From Alkalilimnicola ehrlichii (GTDB lineage: Bacteria; Pseudomonadota; Gammaproteobacteria; Nitrococcales; AK92): a stretch of 64,000 nucleotides of DNA. Shown in pieces: positions 19,202 through 28,692 of this stretch (position 1 is the stretch's first letter; every line of letters begins with the position of its first letter). The stretch covers positions 1 to 64,000 of the forward strand of contig NZ_NFZV01000023.1 of the NCBI RefSeq assembly GCF_003399765.1, written 5' to 3'. The notes beneath the pieces were generated by a model. That model was not told the DNA's origin and did not search any database. It saw nothing but the letters and a program-made list of their open reading frames with translations. Position numbers and translations under genes: made by a program.

Positions 19202-21835
19202 ATGCGAACCTCACCATTATCAGGTATTGCCAATACCGTTCGCGATTGGCCTGCCGCCTTGGGTCTGGCTGTTGTCTACTATATCGTCGGCGAAGTCACG
19301 TTGGCGGTCGCTCCGGGTTTTACCTACGACGGCACATTCTGGCCGGCAGCCGGACTGGCAGTAGCCGTTCTGCTAGTCGGCGGCCGGCAACTGTGGCCAG
19401 GTGTCGCGCTCGGCCACCTTGCCTTGAACTGGCACGCAGCACTACCCCTCGGTACCGCAACGCTTATCGCCTTAGGGGCGACGCTTGCAGCGATTATCGC
19501 GGCCGATTTGCTCCGGACTCTATGTCGGCAATTGTCTGCGACCTTACAAGAGACCGTAAAGCTGGCCCTCGCCATCGCCTTTTTGAGCGCAACGGTTCAT
19601 GCCGCTATCGGCACTTCCGCGCTTTGGCTGACGCTAGAGTGGAGCGCGACCGATTGGTATGCGGCCTGGTCAGTCTGGTGGCTTAATAGCGCGTTAGGTA
19701 TTTGGATCGTTACGCCATTTATATTGATCTGGCACAATTCCGGTTTTCGGCTACCCCGTCGTCATTGGCACGAAGCACTGCTCCTTATTGTTGCTTTTTA
19801 TCTTGTGCTCCGCTTCGCTTTCGACAGCGCAGAAACCGCAACTCATCTCGCCTACGTCGCCGGCGCTACATTACCGCTGGCATGGTGGAGCGCTTACCGT
19901 TTCGGACTCCACGGCGCAGCCACGGCAAGCCTGATTATCGCAAGCTGTACGGCTTGGCACGGCACTCACCATACCGGCGTTTTCGCCGACTACAGCGCGA
20001 TAGAAACCACGCTGATGGCACAACTCTACATCGCCTTCGTGACGTGGACGTGTTATCTCGTAGCGCTCGGCGTCGCCTCTCGTCATCCGCGTCTGCTTAA
20101 CGAGCTGCTCGAACCGCACCTGCGCAAGCCGCTTCCTGCACCGGAGGCGCCCACGTCTTCCCCGCCGGTGTGGGAAACGCAGTTGACCGAGCGCGTCTTC
20201 GAGGCGAATCCGCAAGCCATTATTGTCACCGACGCCAATGGGGCTATCCGCCGGGTGAATCCGAGCTTTAGCCGGATCACCGGCTATAGCGCCGAAGAGG
20301 TGCTAGGCCGGAATCCGGCGATTCTCAGACCGCAAGTCAGCGATGCGAGTCTTTTCGACAAGGTCTGGCGGGAGCTGAAGCATGACGGCTGCTGGCAGGG
20401 CGAGCTGGCCCTGCGTCGTCCGAACGGCAAAATTTATCCGGTGTGGTGCAGTCTTTCGGTTGTACATGATCTGCAACAAAGGATTACGCATTTCCTCGCT
20501 GTCTTTATCGATATCACCGAAGAGAAGCTAACGCAGGAACGGATCTATCATCTCGCTCATTACGACGTATTGACCAATCTACCTAACCGACGCCTGCTTC
20601 ATGACCACCTCGAACAAGCCCTGCGCCAGGCTAAACGCCAGGAGCAAACCGTCGCGCTGGCGTTATTGGATCTCGATCAGTTCAAGATCGTTAACGACAG
20701 TCTGGGGCACGATGTCGGCGATAATCTACTGGAACAAACGGCTCGTCGCCTGACCCATCAGCTGCGTCGCAGCGATATTGTCGGTCGCTGGAGCGGCGAC
20801 GAGTTCGCCATCATCCTGCCGAATATCAATGCCCTTCACGGCGCTTGTCGGGTTGCCGACAAACTGCTCGAAGCCCTACGCCAACCCTTTGAACTCGACG
20901 GGCGCGAACTTTTTCTAAGCGCTAGTATCGGACTCGCGCTGGCACCGGCCGACGGCGAGACGGCACTCGCGCTGTTGCAGAACGCGGATACGGCCTTGCA
21001 TCGAGCGAAGGGCAAAGGCGGCAACGATTACGCCTTCTACACCGAGGAGATGAACTCCACCGTGGTAGAACACCTGTCGCTGAAGAATCAGCTACATAAG
21101 GCGCTTGAGCAAGAAGAGTTGGTCTTGCACTATCAACCGCAGATCGACATCGAAAGCGAACGCATTATAGGCTTTGAGGCTCTGTTACGTTGGCAGCACC
21201 CTAGCCGCGGCCTGATCGCACCGGCGCAATTCATCCCGCTCGCCGAACAGACCGGGCAAATCGTCCCCATTACCCACTGGGTGATAAAAACGGCATGCCA
21301 ACAGCATGCTGCCTGGCGCGATGCCGGTCACGGCGAGGTGCGAATGGCCGTCAACATCTCCGGACGCTCCTTCCGCGACCCCTCGCTGGTCGAGGTTATC
21401 GCCAACGCTGTACATGCTGCCAAAATGGATGCAGCTTATCTGGAGCTGGAACTTACCGAGACCTTCCTAATCGACAACCCGGAACAAACGCTACAGCTGT
21501 TGAAACAATTGAAGTCCCTCGGCGTACGCATTGCCATCGACGATTTCGGCATTGGTTATTCGTCGCTGAACTATCTAAAACAATTCACGGTGGACGGTTT
21601 GAAAGTCGACAAAATCTTCGTGATGGGGCTACCGCACGATGGCAGCGACAGCAACATCGTGCGTGCGATCATCGCCATGGGCAAGAGTCTGCAATTACGG
21701 GTAACAGCGGAAGGCGTCGAAACGCTGGAACAATTGGCTTTCCTTCGAGAGGAAGGCTGCGATGCGTTCCAGGGCTACTATTTCAGCCGTCCGATCGATG
21801 CGGAAGCTAGCACGAGCTTACTGGCCCAGAGGTAG
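19202..21835 (+). CDS. MASE1-PAS-GGDEF-EAL cyclic-di-GMP signalling protein
   Basis: An inner-membrane signalling protein of 877 residues. About eight transmembrane segments (MASE1 sensor) cover residues 15-290, a PAS domain spans roughly 325-440 (TDANGAIRRVNPSF), then GGDEF at 450-610 and EAL at 625-870. The GGDEF loop reads RWSGDEF (about residue 530), with Ser in place of the first Gly, so cyclase activity may be reduced. The EAL domain looks active: EALLRW near 659 and DDFGIGYSSL near 780 are intact. It is likely mainly a phosphodiesterase, regulated by the PAS and membrane modules. Its 3' end overlaps the convergent PHP gene by 29 bases. Confidence 0.93.
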   Translation: MRTSPLSGIANTVRDWPAALGLAVVYYIVGEVTLAVAPGFTYDGTFWPAAGLAVAVLLVGGRQLWPGVALGHLALNWHAALPLGTATLIALGATLAAIIAADLLRTLCRQLSATLQETVKLALAIAFLSATVHAAIGTSALWLTLEWSATDWYAAWSVWWLNSALGIWIVTPFILIWHNSGFRLPRRHWHEALLLIVAFYLVLRFAFDSAETATHLAYVAGATLPLAWWSAYRFGLHGAATASLIIASCTAWHGTHHTGVFADYSAIETTLMAQLYIAFVTWTCYLVALGVASRHPRLLNELLEPHLRKPLPAPEAPTSSPPVWETQLTERVFEANPQAIIVTDANGAIRRVNPSFSRITGYSAEEVLGRNPAILRPQVSDASLFDKVWRELKHDGCWQGELALRRPNGKIYPVWCSLSVVHDLQQRITHFLAVFIDITEEKLTQERIYHLAHYDVLTNLPNRRLLHDHLEQALRQAKRQEQTVALALLDLDQFKIVNDSLGHDVGDNLLEQTARRLTHQLRRSDIVGRWSGDEFAIILPNINALHGACRVADKLLEALRQPFELDGRELFLSASIGLALAPADGETALALLQNADTALHRAKGKGGNDYAFYTEEMNSTVVEHLSLKNQLHKALEQEELVLHYQPQIDIESERIIGFEALLRWQHPSRGLIAPAQFIPLAEQTGQIVPITHWVIKTACQQHAAWRDAGHGEVRMAVNISGRSFRDPSLVEVIANAVHAAKMDAAYLELELTETFLIDNPEQTLQLLKQLKSLGVRIAIDDFGIGYSSLNYLKQFTVDGLKVDKIFVMGLPHDGSDSNIVRAIIAMGKSLQLRVTAEGVETLEQLAFLREEGCDAFQGYYFSRPIDAEASTSLLAQR

Positions 21836-22669
21836 CAGTATTAAAGGACTCCCAGACCGGCGTCAGATCGGCCGGCATGTCCTGCAAACCGCCAAGCTTA
21901 ACCCATGGTACCGACGGGGTGTGAAAGTCCGACCCCTGGGACGCGAGAAGGTCGAAGCGGCGAGCAAGGCCGCTAGCCATGCCGATATCGTTGGGCGTAC
22001 TGTTGCCGCAGACGACTTCGATGGCATCGCCGCCGGCGGTTTTGAAGGCATCGGCAATCCGACGGCGCCAGGCGCTGGTCCAGCTATAGCTATGCGGGTG
22101 GGCAATCACGGCCACGCCGCCGGCGGCTTTGATCCAAGCGACCACATCGTCCAATACCGGCCAGGAAACAGCCACGTAGGCCGGCTTTCCGAAACCTAAA
22201 AAGCGGCGGAAAACGGCGTTCATGGATTCGGCCGCCCCCTGTTCTACCAACGCTCGCGCCAGATGGGTACGGGTGACGTCCGCTTCGCCGGCTAACTGCT
22301 CAGCAGCCGCAAGCGCATCCGGCCAACCCATCTTCTGCAAGCGCTTGCCGATTTTTCGGCCCGCTCGCGTCGCAGGCCGCGTAACTGAGCGATGCCTCGC
22401 TGAAGTTCGGGGTGACCCGGATTTATATTCAACCCGACCACATGCAAAGGTTTACTTTCGTAGCGAGTGGATAGCTCGATACCCGGCACCAACCTCATCC
22501 CCAATAGCGAGGCTTGGGCTTGGGCCGGCGCTATTCCAGCCGTGGTATCGTGGTCGGTCAATGCGAGCGTGCGCACGCCTTCGGCGTAAGCCGCTTTCAC
22601 CAGCTCGGCCGGTTGCAAGGTTCCATCCGAAGCGGTGGAGTGCGTGTGCAAATCAATAATGGAAGGCAT
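21807..22669 (-). CDS. PHP domain phosphoesterase (RNase AM/YciV-like), frameshifted
   Basis: A PHP-family metal-dependent phosphoesterase, about 287 residues when the frame is repaired. YciV (RNase AM/TrpH) is a 5'-3' exonuclease and 3',5'-nucleoside bisphosphate phosphatase. The N-terminal half carries DLHTHSTASDG and LTDHDT; the second half carries VAVIAHPHSY and SQGSDFHTP, so all metal-binding motifs exist. The two halves are in different frames: one A is missing from a run at 22352-22356 (TTTTT on the plus strand), after which RAEKIGKRLQKMGWP would be continuous. It is probably a sequencing error. It diverges from the DUF3301 gene. Confidence 0.88.
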
Positions 22670-22740
22670 GTAGGTATAGTAACCGAAGGGAGCGCCGGCC
22701 GACAGCCGGCCGTTACATCGTTCATGGTAAGGACGTCATC

Positions 22741-23070
22741 ATGACTACGCTGAGCTTACTCATTCTTGCCGTCGCGGCCGCGGCGTTCTGGTACGACAGC
22801 CTCGGTGCACGCGAGCGTGCGCTGGCGGTTTGCCGTCAAGCGTGCCGGAAAACTCAGGTACAGTTGTTGGACCAAACGGTCTCGGTTGCCGCCCTCGGGC
22901 TAAGCCGCCATGGCAACGGACGACTTCAGTTCGACCGCCGCTATCGCTTCGAGTTCAGCTTACAAGGACACGACCGCCATACCGGTTGGCTTAAGTTGCG
23001 CGGCCGCCGTGTCGAATGGATTCAGCTGGAACACCCAGAGGGGTTAATTATCATGGATCAGCGATACTGA
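22741..23070 (+). CDS. DUF3301 family membrane-anchored protein
   Basis: A protein of 109 residues with one N-terminal transmembrane segment (residues 3-20) followed by a short soluble domain: RERALAVCRQACRKTQVQLLDQ and RRYRFEFS are characteristic of the DUF3301 family. No function is known for the family. The gene diverges from the PHP gene with a 70-base gap that has a small GCCGGC hairpin at 22694-22710. Start ATG at 22741 is clear. Confidence 0.82.
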   Translation: MTTLSLLILAVAAAAFWYDSLGARERALAVCRQACRKTQVQLLDQTVSVAALGLSRHGNGRLQFDRRYRFEFSLQGHDRHTGWLKLRGRRVEWIQLEHPEGLIIMDQRY

Positions 23071-23090
23071 TCCTAACGCTACGCAAGCGC

Positions 23091-23761
23091 TTAGAAGGCC
23101 CACGCAAACCCTACCGTATACCAATCGTCGTCGCTATCCGAACGGACCCAACCGTAACCGAGATCGAATACCGCCGGCCCCCAGTTATAGCGCAGGCCGA
23201 GTTGAAATTCGGTGCCGCCTCTATGGGTACCGTAAGCCTCGCCGATCAGGTCGAACTCATTGCTCAGTTGGTGAACTCCGTTCACCCCCAAATGGCCGCA
23301 TCGTCGCCATCGCGCTCGTAGGCCCAGCCGAGATTGTAGTTCATGACAAGTGTCTCGGCGACGTGAACGCTTAACGGCAGGTAGATAACGCCGCCTTCCA
23401 CGCGGTCCTGCGCGCCGCCATAGGATGTTGCCGCGGCGATACCCCAGCCATAGCCTCCCCGCTCGAACGGTCGCACAATGGATTTAACGTTAAGCTCGGC
23501 CCATGTGTCCCATTCGCCGGCGTCCTGGACCCGGCTCGCGCCCAAGCCGATCTCCAGATTGCCCCAGGGGTTGCAGGTCGGTACCGCCGTGTAGTCTTGG
23601 TTATCTCCGTCTCCGCGCGAATACCATGCTTCGATTTCGCAGCTACCGGGAGCGACCACCATCGCGTCGTCGACAGCATAATGCCCCCCGGCCGCTTGCA
23701 CCGACAACGGCGCGATCAACAAACCGACAAAAGGAAGATAACGAACCGGCGATCTACTCAT
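23091..23761 (-). CDS. Outer-membrane beta-barrel protein, frameshifted
   Basis: Probably an outer-membrane protein of about 223 residues after repair. It has a signal peptide (MSRSPVRYLPFVGLL...SVQA) and alternating beta-strand segments, and ends with WYTVGFAWAF, a typical last barrel strand with a terminal Phe. Two cysteines sit near residues 39 and 60. As given, the frame ends after AAIWG; a missing base in a run of five C (plus strand 23285-23289) separates it from GVNGVHQLSNEFDLIG in the other frame. Function is unknown; it resembles small porin-like or transporter-like barrels only in general style. Confidence 0.75.
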
Positions 23762-23985
23762 GAGACTCAGCTTCTTAGATAAAAAGAAGCCTAATTCTGA
23801 GCGTTGGCAAAGGCTGATTTCAAGCCCCTTGGCGGCGGAAGTGCACGAAGCGCGCGCCGCCCTCTGCGTCATAGGGAAGGCCGAATACGAACAGCGGGGG
23901 CTTGAACAACAGCAACAGCCTCCCCATATAATCGTTTTAGAACTCCATTGCGCATAACGGAACCCGGCCGGATAGGAGCGCCGCC

Positions 23986-25371
23986 GTGGAATTCGACCCC
24001 ATTTTCTTATCCCGCGTTCAGTTCGCGTTCGTTATCTCTTTCCACGTATTGTTTCCGGCCTTTACCGTTGGCCTAGCCTCATGGATCGCCGTTTTAGAAA
24101 CCCTGTGGTGGAAAACCGACCGGGAAATTTATATTCGGCTGTCGCAGTTCTGGACCAAGATCTTCGCGGTCTCATTCGGTATGGGGGTGGTTTCCGGCAT
24201 CGTCATGTCGTTTCAATTCGGCACCAACTGGAGCCTATTCGCCGATGCCAGCGCCAATATTCTCGGCCCCTTACTTGCGTATGAGGTACTGACCGCCTTC
24301 TTCCTGGAGGCAACTTTTCTCGGCATCTTGCTGTTCGGCCGCAACCGGGTACCGCGACCGTTACACGTGTTCGCCTCCTATATGGTAGCGCTCGGCACCC
24401 TGATCTCCACATTTTGGATTCTCTCCGCAAACAGCTGGATGCAAACGCCGGCCGGGTTTATTTACGAAGAGGGCCGCTTCTTCGTCGATAGCTGGATAGA
24501 GGCCATTTTCAACCCCTCATTCCCCTATCGACTCACCCATATGGTGGCAGGAACCATGCTCACCACCGCCTTTGTAGTCAGCGGCGTCAGCGCGCTGTAC
24601 CTCCTGCAAAATCGCTTCCAGGAACATGCGCGTATCGGGCTGTCGATGGGCATGGGGATGATCGCCGTGGTTGCACCTTTACAGATTTTCCTTGGCGATC
24701 TGCATGGTCTGAATACGCTGGAACATCAACCGGTGAAAGTCGCGGCCATGGAAGGCCATTGGGAGACGCAACGCGGCCAACCGGCCATTCTCTTTGCTAT
24801 TCCCGATGCGGAAAACGAAACGAACCGGTTCGAAATCGGCATCCCCAACCTAGGTAGCCTGATTCTGACTCACGAATGGGAAGGTGAGGTACAAGGCCTA
24901 CGGGAATGGGCCGCGGAAGACAGGCCGCCGGTGGCGCCGGTTTTCTATGCGTTTCGGATTATGGTCTTTATCGGCTTTCTGATGCTGGCAGTCGGTATCA
25001 TCAGCTTGTATCTACGTTATCGCGGCAGGCTCTACGATACGCCTTGGTTTCTCAAACTCTGCGTGGGCTGTATTCCCATCGGCTTTATCGCGATCATGGC
25101 CGGCTGGTTTACCACCGAAATCGGTCGCCAACCCTGGATTATTTACGACTTCATGCGCACGGAAGACGCCGTCTCGCCGGGCATATCCGGCGGCAACGTC
25201 ATAACCTCGCTGGCGGTATTCTTCATCGCTTACGCCATTGTCTTCGGCGCGGGGGTGTACTACCTCAGCCGCCTGATCAATAAGGGGCCGGAACATCCCA
25301 CTACCGGCCACCCCTTGCGCGGGGCACGCCGACCGCTTTCGGTCGCGGACCGCTTCGACGAGGAGGATTAA
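23986..25371 (+). CDS. cydA: Cytochrome bd ubiquinol oxidase subunit I (CioA/CydA)
   Basis: Subunit I of a bd-type quinol:O2 oxidoreductase in the inner membrane, 461 residues. It begins MEFDPIFLSRVQFAFVISFH, with His20 as a heme ligand, and contains EATFLGILLFGRNR, LTHMVAGT and the GRQPW block conserved in the family. The periplasmic Q-loop is short, as in the cyanide-insensitive (CioA) type, rather than the long loop of E. coli CydA. The start is GTG with ATAGGAG upstream. cydB follows 2 bases after its stop, so the two form an operon. Confidence 0.95.
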   Translation: MEFDPIFLSRVQFAFVISFHVLFPAFTVGLASWIAVLETLWWKTDREIYIRLSQFWTKIFAVSFGMGVVSGIVMSFQFGTNWSLFADASANILGPLLAYEVLTAFFLEATFLGILLFGRNRVPRPLHVFASYMVALGTLISTFWILSANSWMQTPAGFIYEEGRFFVDSWIEAIFNPSFPYRLTHMVAGTMLTTAFVVSGVSALYLLQNRFQEHARIGLSMGMGMIAVVAPLQIFLGDLHGLNTLEHQPVKVAAMEGHWETQRGQPAILFAIPDAENETNRFEIGIPNLGSLILTHEWEGEVQGLREWAAEDRPPVAPVFYAFRIMVFIGFLMLAVGIISLYLRYRGRLYDTPWFLKLCVGCIPIGFIAIMAGWFTTEIGRQPWIIYDFMRTEDAVSPGISGGNVITSLAVFFIAYAIVFGAGVYYLSRLINKGPEHPTTGHPLRGARRPLSVADRFDEED

Positions 25372-25373
25372 GC

Positions 25374-26381
25374 ATGGCTATCGACTTGCCGTTACTGTGG
25401 GCTGCCATTATCGGCGTCGGCGTCTATATGTATGTGTTGATGGACGGCTTCGATCTCGGCGTAGGCATCCTTTTCCCCTCCGGGGCCGACGAAACCGAGC
25501 GCGACATTATGATGAATTCGGTGGCCCCAATCTGGGACGGCAACGAAACCTGGCTGGTTCTGGGGGGTACTGGCCTTTTGGCCGCGTTCCCGCTGGCGTA
25601 CTCGATCATTCTACCGGCTTTGTACTTTCCCATCTTGATCATGCTGGTAGCCCTAATCTTTCGTGGCGTCGCCTTCGAGTTCCGCTTTAAAGCGGACCAC
25701 CGTACCAAGCACTGGTGGGATTACTCGTTTACCTTTGGCTCAATATTGGCAACCTTTTCTCAAGGCTTGGTACTGGGCGGCTTCATTCAAGGCTTTCAGG
25801 TCGAGGGCCGCGACTTCACCGGCGGCACCTTCGACTGGCTCACCCCATTCAGTGTGTTTGTCGGCATTGCGCTCGTGGTCGGCTATGCGCTGCTCGGGGC
25901 AACGTGGTTAATCATGAAAACCGAAGGCGAGCTGCAAGCGCGCTGTTACGGGATGGCGCGCGTACTGGTATTGGCGATGCTCTTTTGTATCTTTGTGGTC
26001 AGCATATGGACACCGCTGCTCAACGAAGAAATCGCGCAGCGCTGGTTTACCTGGCCGAATATCGCGCTACTATCGCCGGTTCCCATTATTACCGCGTTGC
26101 TGGCGATCGTCCTTGTGCTGAGCCTGCACGGACGCCGAGAGGTCGCCCCGTTCGTCCTGTCTATGGGTCTGTTCCTGCTGTGTTATCTCGGTCTTGGCAT
26201 CAGTTTGTGGCCGTACGTTATTCCACCCGACATTTCCATTTGGGACGCTGCCTCGCCGTCGGAAACGCAAACGTTCGTACTGATCGGGGTATTGATCTTA
26301 TTGCCGGCGATACTGTTCTACACCTTTTATGTGTATTACGTTTTCCGCGGCAAAGTGACTAAAGACGTCGGCTATCACTAG
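25374..26381 (+). CDS. cydB: Cytochrome bd ubiquinol oxidase subunit II (CioB/CydB)
   Basis: Subunit II of the same oxidase, 335 residues with about eight to nine transmembrane segments. Family features include MDGFDLGVGILFP near the start and WDGNETWLVLGG. It helps keep the complex stable and gates oxygen or protons. The ATG follows directly on the cydA stop, with GAGGAG inside the end of cydA. No CydX-like micropeptide gene is apparent after it. The 3' region has an inverted repeat (tagccgg/ccggcta, 26388-26423) that also covers the stop of the convergent gene. Confidence 0.95.
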   Translation: MAIDLPLLWAAIIGVGVYMYVLMDGFDLGVGILFPSGADETERDIMMNSVAPIWDGNETWLVLGGTGLLAAFPLAYSIILPALYFPILIMLVALIFRGVAFEFRFKADHRTKHWWDYSFTFGSILATFSQGLVLGGFIQGFQVEGRDFTGGTFDWLTPFSVFVGIALVVGYALLGATWLIMKTEGELQARCYGMARVLVLAMLFCIFVVSIWTPLLNEEIAQRWFTWPNIALLSPVPIITALLAIVLVLSLHGRREVAPFVLSMGLFLLCYLGLGISLWPYVIPPDISIWDAASPSETQTFVLIGVLILLPAILFYTFYVYYVFRGKVTKDVGYH

Positions 26382-26387
26382 CCCCTT

Positions 26388-26423
26388 TAGCCGGGGCCGA
26401 AAACGCTTTTGCAGCTCCGGCTA
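26388..26423. terminator. Hairpin between convergent cydB and thioesterase genes
   Basis: tagccgg and ccggcta form a 7-bp stem around a loop with AAAACGCTTTTG. The right arm includes the stop codon of the minus-strand gene. The loop holds short A and T runs rather than a T-tract after the stem, so it is a weak, possibly bidirectional, terminator. Confidence 0.4.
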
Positions 26424-26945
26424 GTCGGCCGTCACATGCTCCTCTGAGCGTAACCAGGCCAGTACGGACTCCGGCATTTCCGGCGATTCCACGGCTTTGC
26501 CGAAACCTTTTTCTAGAAATTCGGCCGGCGCCACATAACCGCCCGAACGTCTTACCACCCCTTTAACTAAGGCGATGGTTACGGTGCGACCGTTGCGGAC
26601 GATTCGCTGCTCCATGAAAAACCACTTATCGTCCCAACACAGCATACGCGTGTGCAGCTCGAACGGCTGGAACGGCAAAAGCGAACGGCGGTAACGAATC
26701 ATTACCGAGGCAATAACGGCCATCCAACGCTGCTTCACAATGGCTTTTGCCAAACCGTTACGCAGCATCAGGTCGGTGCGCCCCAGGTCCATCAGGGTCA
26801 AGTACCGCCCATTGTTCATATGCATATTCATGTCAAGATCGTTGGGCCAGACACGAAACCGCAGCACCGAGCTTTCCATGGGCGCCAAACGCGGCCGAAA
26901 CAACGTCTTGATCAGCACGAGAAGAAGCCGAAAATAAAGATTCAC
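26421..26945 (-). CDS. Thioesterase family protein (4HBT-like, hotdog fold)
   Basis: A 174-residue protein with the hotdog-fold thioesterase pattern: RFRVWPNDLDMNMHMNNGRYLTLMDLGR, with an Asp-His-rich block typical of THEM6/4HBT relatives of PaaI and acyl-CoA thioesterases. An N-terminal hydrophobic stretch (residues 3-14) may make it membrane-associated. Substrate is not known; similar proteins hydrolyse acyl-CoA. It is divergent from the rhlB gene 200 bases upstream. At least three other thioesterase-like genes lie in the window. Confidence 0.85.
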   Translation of the reverse strand: MNLYFRLLLVLIKTLFRPRLAPMESSVLRFRVWPNDLDMNMHMNNGRYLTLMDLGRTDLMLRNGLAKAIVKQRWMAVIASVMIRYRRSLLPFQPFELHTRMLCWDDKWFFMEQRIVRNGRTVTIALVKGVVRRSGGYVAPAEFLEKGFGKAVESPEMPESVLAWLRSEEHVTAD

Positions 26946-27147
26946 GAAGCGATTCCTGTCAACTCGGAAGGGCGCAAAAGATACCGGAAGCAGCAGCGCT
27001 AACCAACGGCAGAAACGTACAAGCTACGGCGGCAACCAGACATTGTTCGCGGTAAGAGACGGCGGGCCAGAAGACAATGTCGAACACCGGCAAATAAATC
27101 GGCGTTTCCTTAGGAAATTTCCTACAGATCGGGTATGCTAAGCGGCC

Positions 27148-28466
27148 ATGAAAAACGACCATCTTAGTGACATTACATTCGAATCTCTCGGCCTCACCCC
27201 GACGCTGCTCGAAGGGCTGAAGGAAGCTGGCTTCACCCATTGCACGCCGATCCAGGCAGGCACCTTGCCCGTCGTGCTTAAAGGCGGCGACGTTGCTGGC
27301 CAAGCTCAAACCGGAACGGGCAAATCGGCGGCATTTCTGCTCGCTACCATGCACCACCTGATGGAAAACCCGGTAGAGGAAGGCCGCTATGGCCCTTGGG
27401 CGATGGTTCTCGCCCCCACGCGCGAGCTGGCCATCCAGATCCATAAGGATGCCCAATTGCTTGGCAAGCGTACCGGCCTGTTCACCGAAGCCGTGTACGG
27501 TGGCACCGGGTATGAGTCGCAACGCCGCGAACTAGAGCAAGGTGTCGATATCATCATCGGCACCCCGGGCCGGATTATCGACTTCTATAAGCAACGGGTA
27601 TTCAGCCTCAACAACATCGAGGTCGTGGTGCTCGACGAGGCCGACCGCATGTTCGACCTCGGCTTTATTAACGATATCCGTTATTTGCTACGCCGGATGC
27701 CGCCGCCGAGCGAACGGATCAACATGCTGTTCTCCGCCACGCTATCTCATCGGGTCATGGAACTGGCTTACGAACACATGAACGACCCGAAGGTGGTGAA
27801 GGTCGAAGCCGAGCAGGTGACGGCGGATAAAGTTCGGCAGAAGCTGTATCACGTGTCGACCGACGAGAAAATGCAGCTGTTGATCGGCACGCTAAACCAT
27901 CAAGATCCGCATCGGACCATTATCTTCATCAACACCAAGCGGATGGCCGACCAGGTCATGGCTTATCTGCTGGGTAACGGTTTCGAGGCGGCTGTGCTCT
28001 CCGGCGATATCGCACAACGTAAGCGCGAGCAGTTGCTGAAGAAGTTTCAGGACGGAGAGTTACCCATTCTGGTCGCTACCGATGTAGCTGCCCGCGGCCT
28101 GCACATCCCGGGCGTTAGTCACGTCATTAACTTCGACTTGCCGCAAGACGCCGAGGACTATGTCCACCGTATCGGCCGGACGGCTCGCGCCGGAGCCAGC
28201 GGCGATGCGATCAGTTTCGCTTGCGAAGAGTATGTTTACTCGCTGCCCGATATCGAGGGCTATATCGAGCAAAAATACCGACCGCACCAGTCACCGAAGA
28301 GCTCTTGCCCGACCTAAAACCGCCCGCCAAGCTGGAACGTCGTAGCCCGCCTAGTCGTGGCGGTGGCGGTAAGCGCAGCGGCAGTGGTGGCAACCGCGGC
28401 CGAGGGAGCGGGCCCCGTCGGCGCTCGCCTTCCAGCAAGCCGAACAGCCCCTCCCCCAAAGAGTAA
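27148..28466 (+). CDS. rhlB: DEAD-box RNA helicase RhlB, frameshifted near the end
   Basis: An ATP-dependent RNA helicase of the RhlB type (RNA degradosome), about 439 residues when repaired. The Q motif starts at [10 protein letters not shown]; motifs [21 protein letters not shown], and HRIGRTAR are present. As read, the frame ends with a short wrong tail at 28317; one A missing from the run at 28271-28275 would continue [18 protein letters not shown] and a Gly/Arg/Ser-rich tail to the TAA at 28464-28466. That tail is typical of RhlB. The leader has AT-rich sequence before the ATG. Confidence 0.9.
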
Positions 28467-28477
28467 CGTCTCGCCAG

Positions 28478-28510
28478 AGCAGGCCGCCGCATCCGCTTTG
28501 ACGGCCTGCT
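28478..28510. terminator. Hairpin after rhlB
   Basis: agcaggccg and cggcctgct are fully complementary over 9 bp with a 15-base loop, 11 bases after the corrected rhlB stop. The following sequence (TACCTCCTC) is not T-rich, so factor-independent termination is uncertain. Confidence 0.45.
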
Positions 28511-28692
28511 TACCTCCTCTACTTCCATTGAGAAAGCCTCGCCACGCCTATAGGAATCCAGCAGACTCGCCGTGACTGAGTTGCATGGTCGCAAGACCTC
28601 ATCTCGACGAGTCGCCGAATGCCAGGTTAAGGGCGGAGACTTCCATCCAACTATCCTGTGCTGTTACAAGCTTTTTTAGCCCTGGATAGACC

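Noticed and set aside
20783..20800. Calling the GGDEF-EAL cyclase fully inactive because of SGDEF
   Set aside because: Ser at the first Gly is tolerated in some active enzymes; only reduced activity can be suggested.
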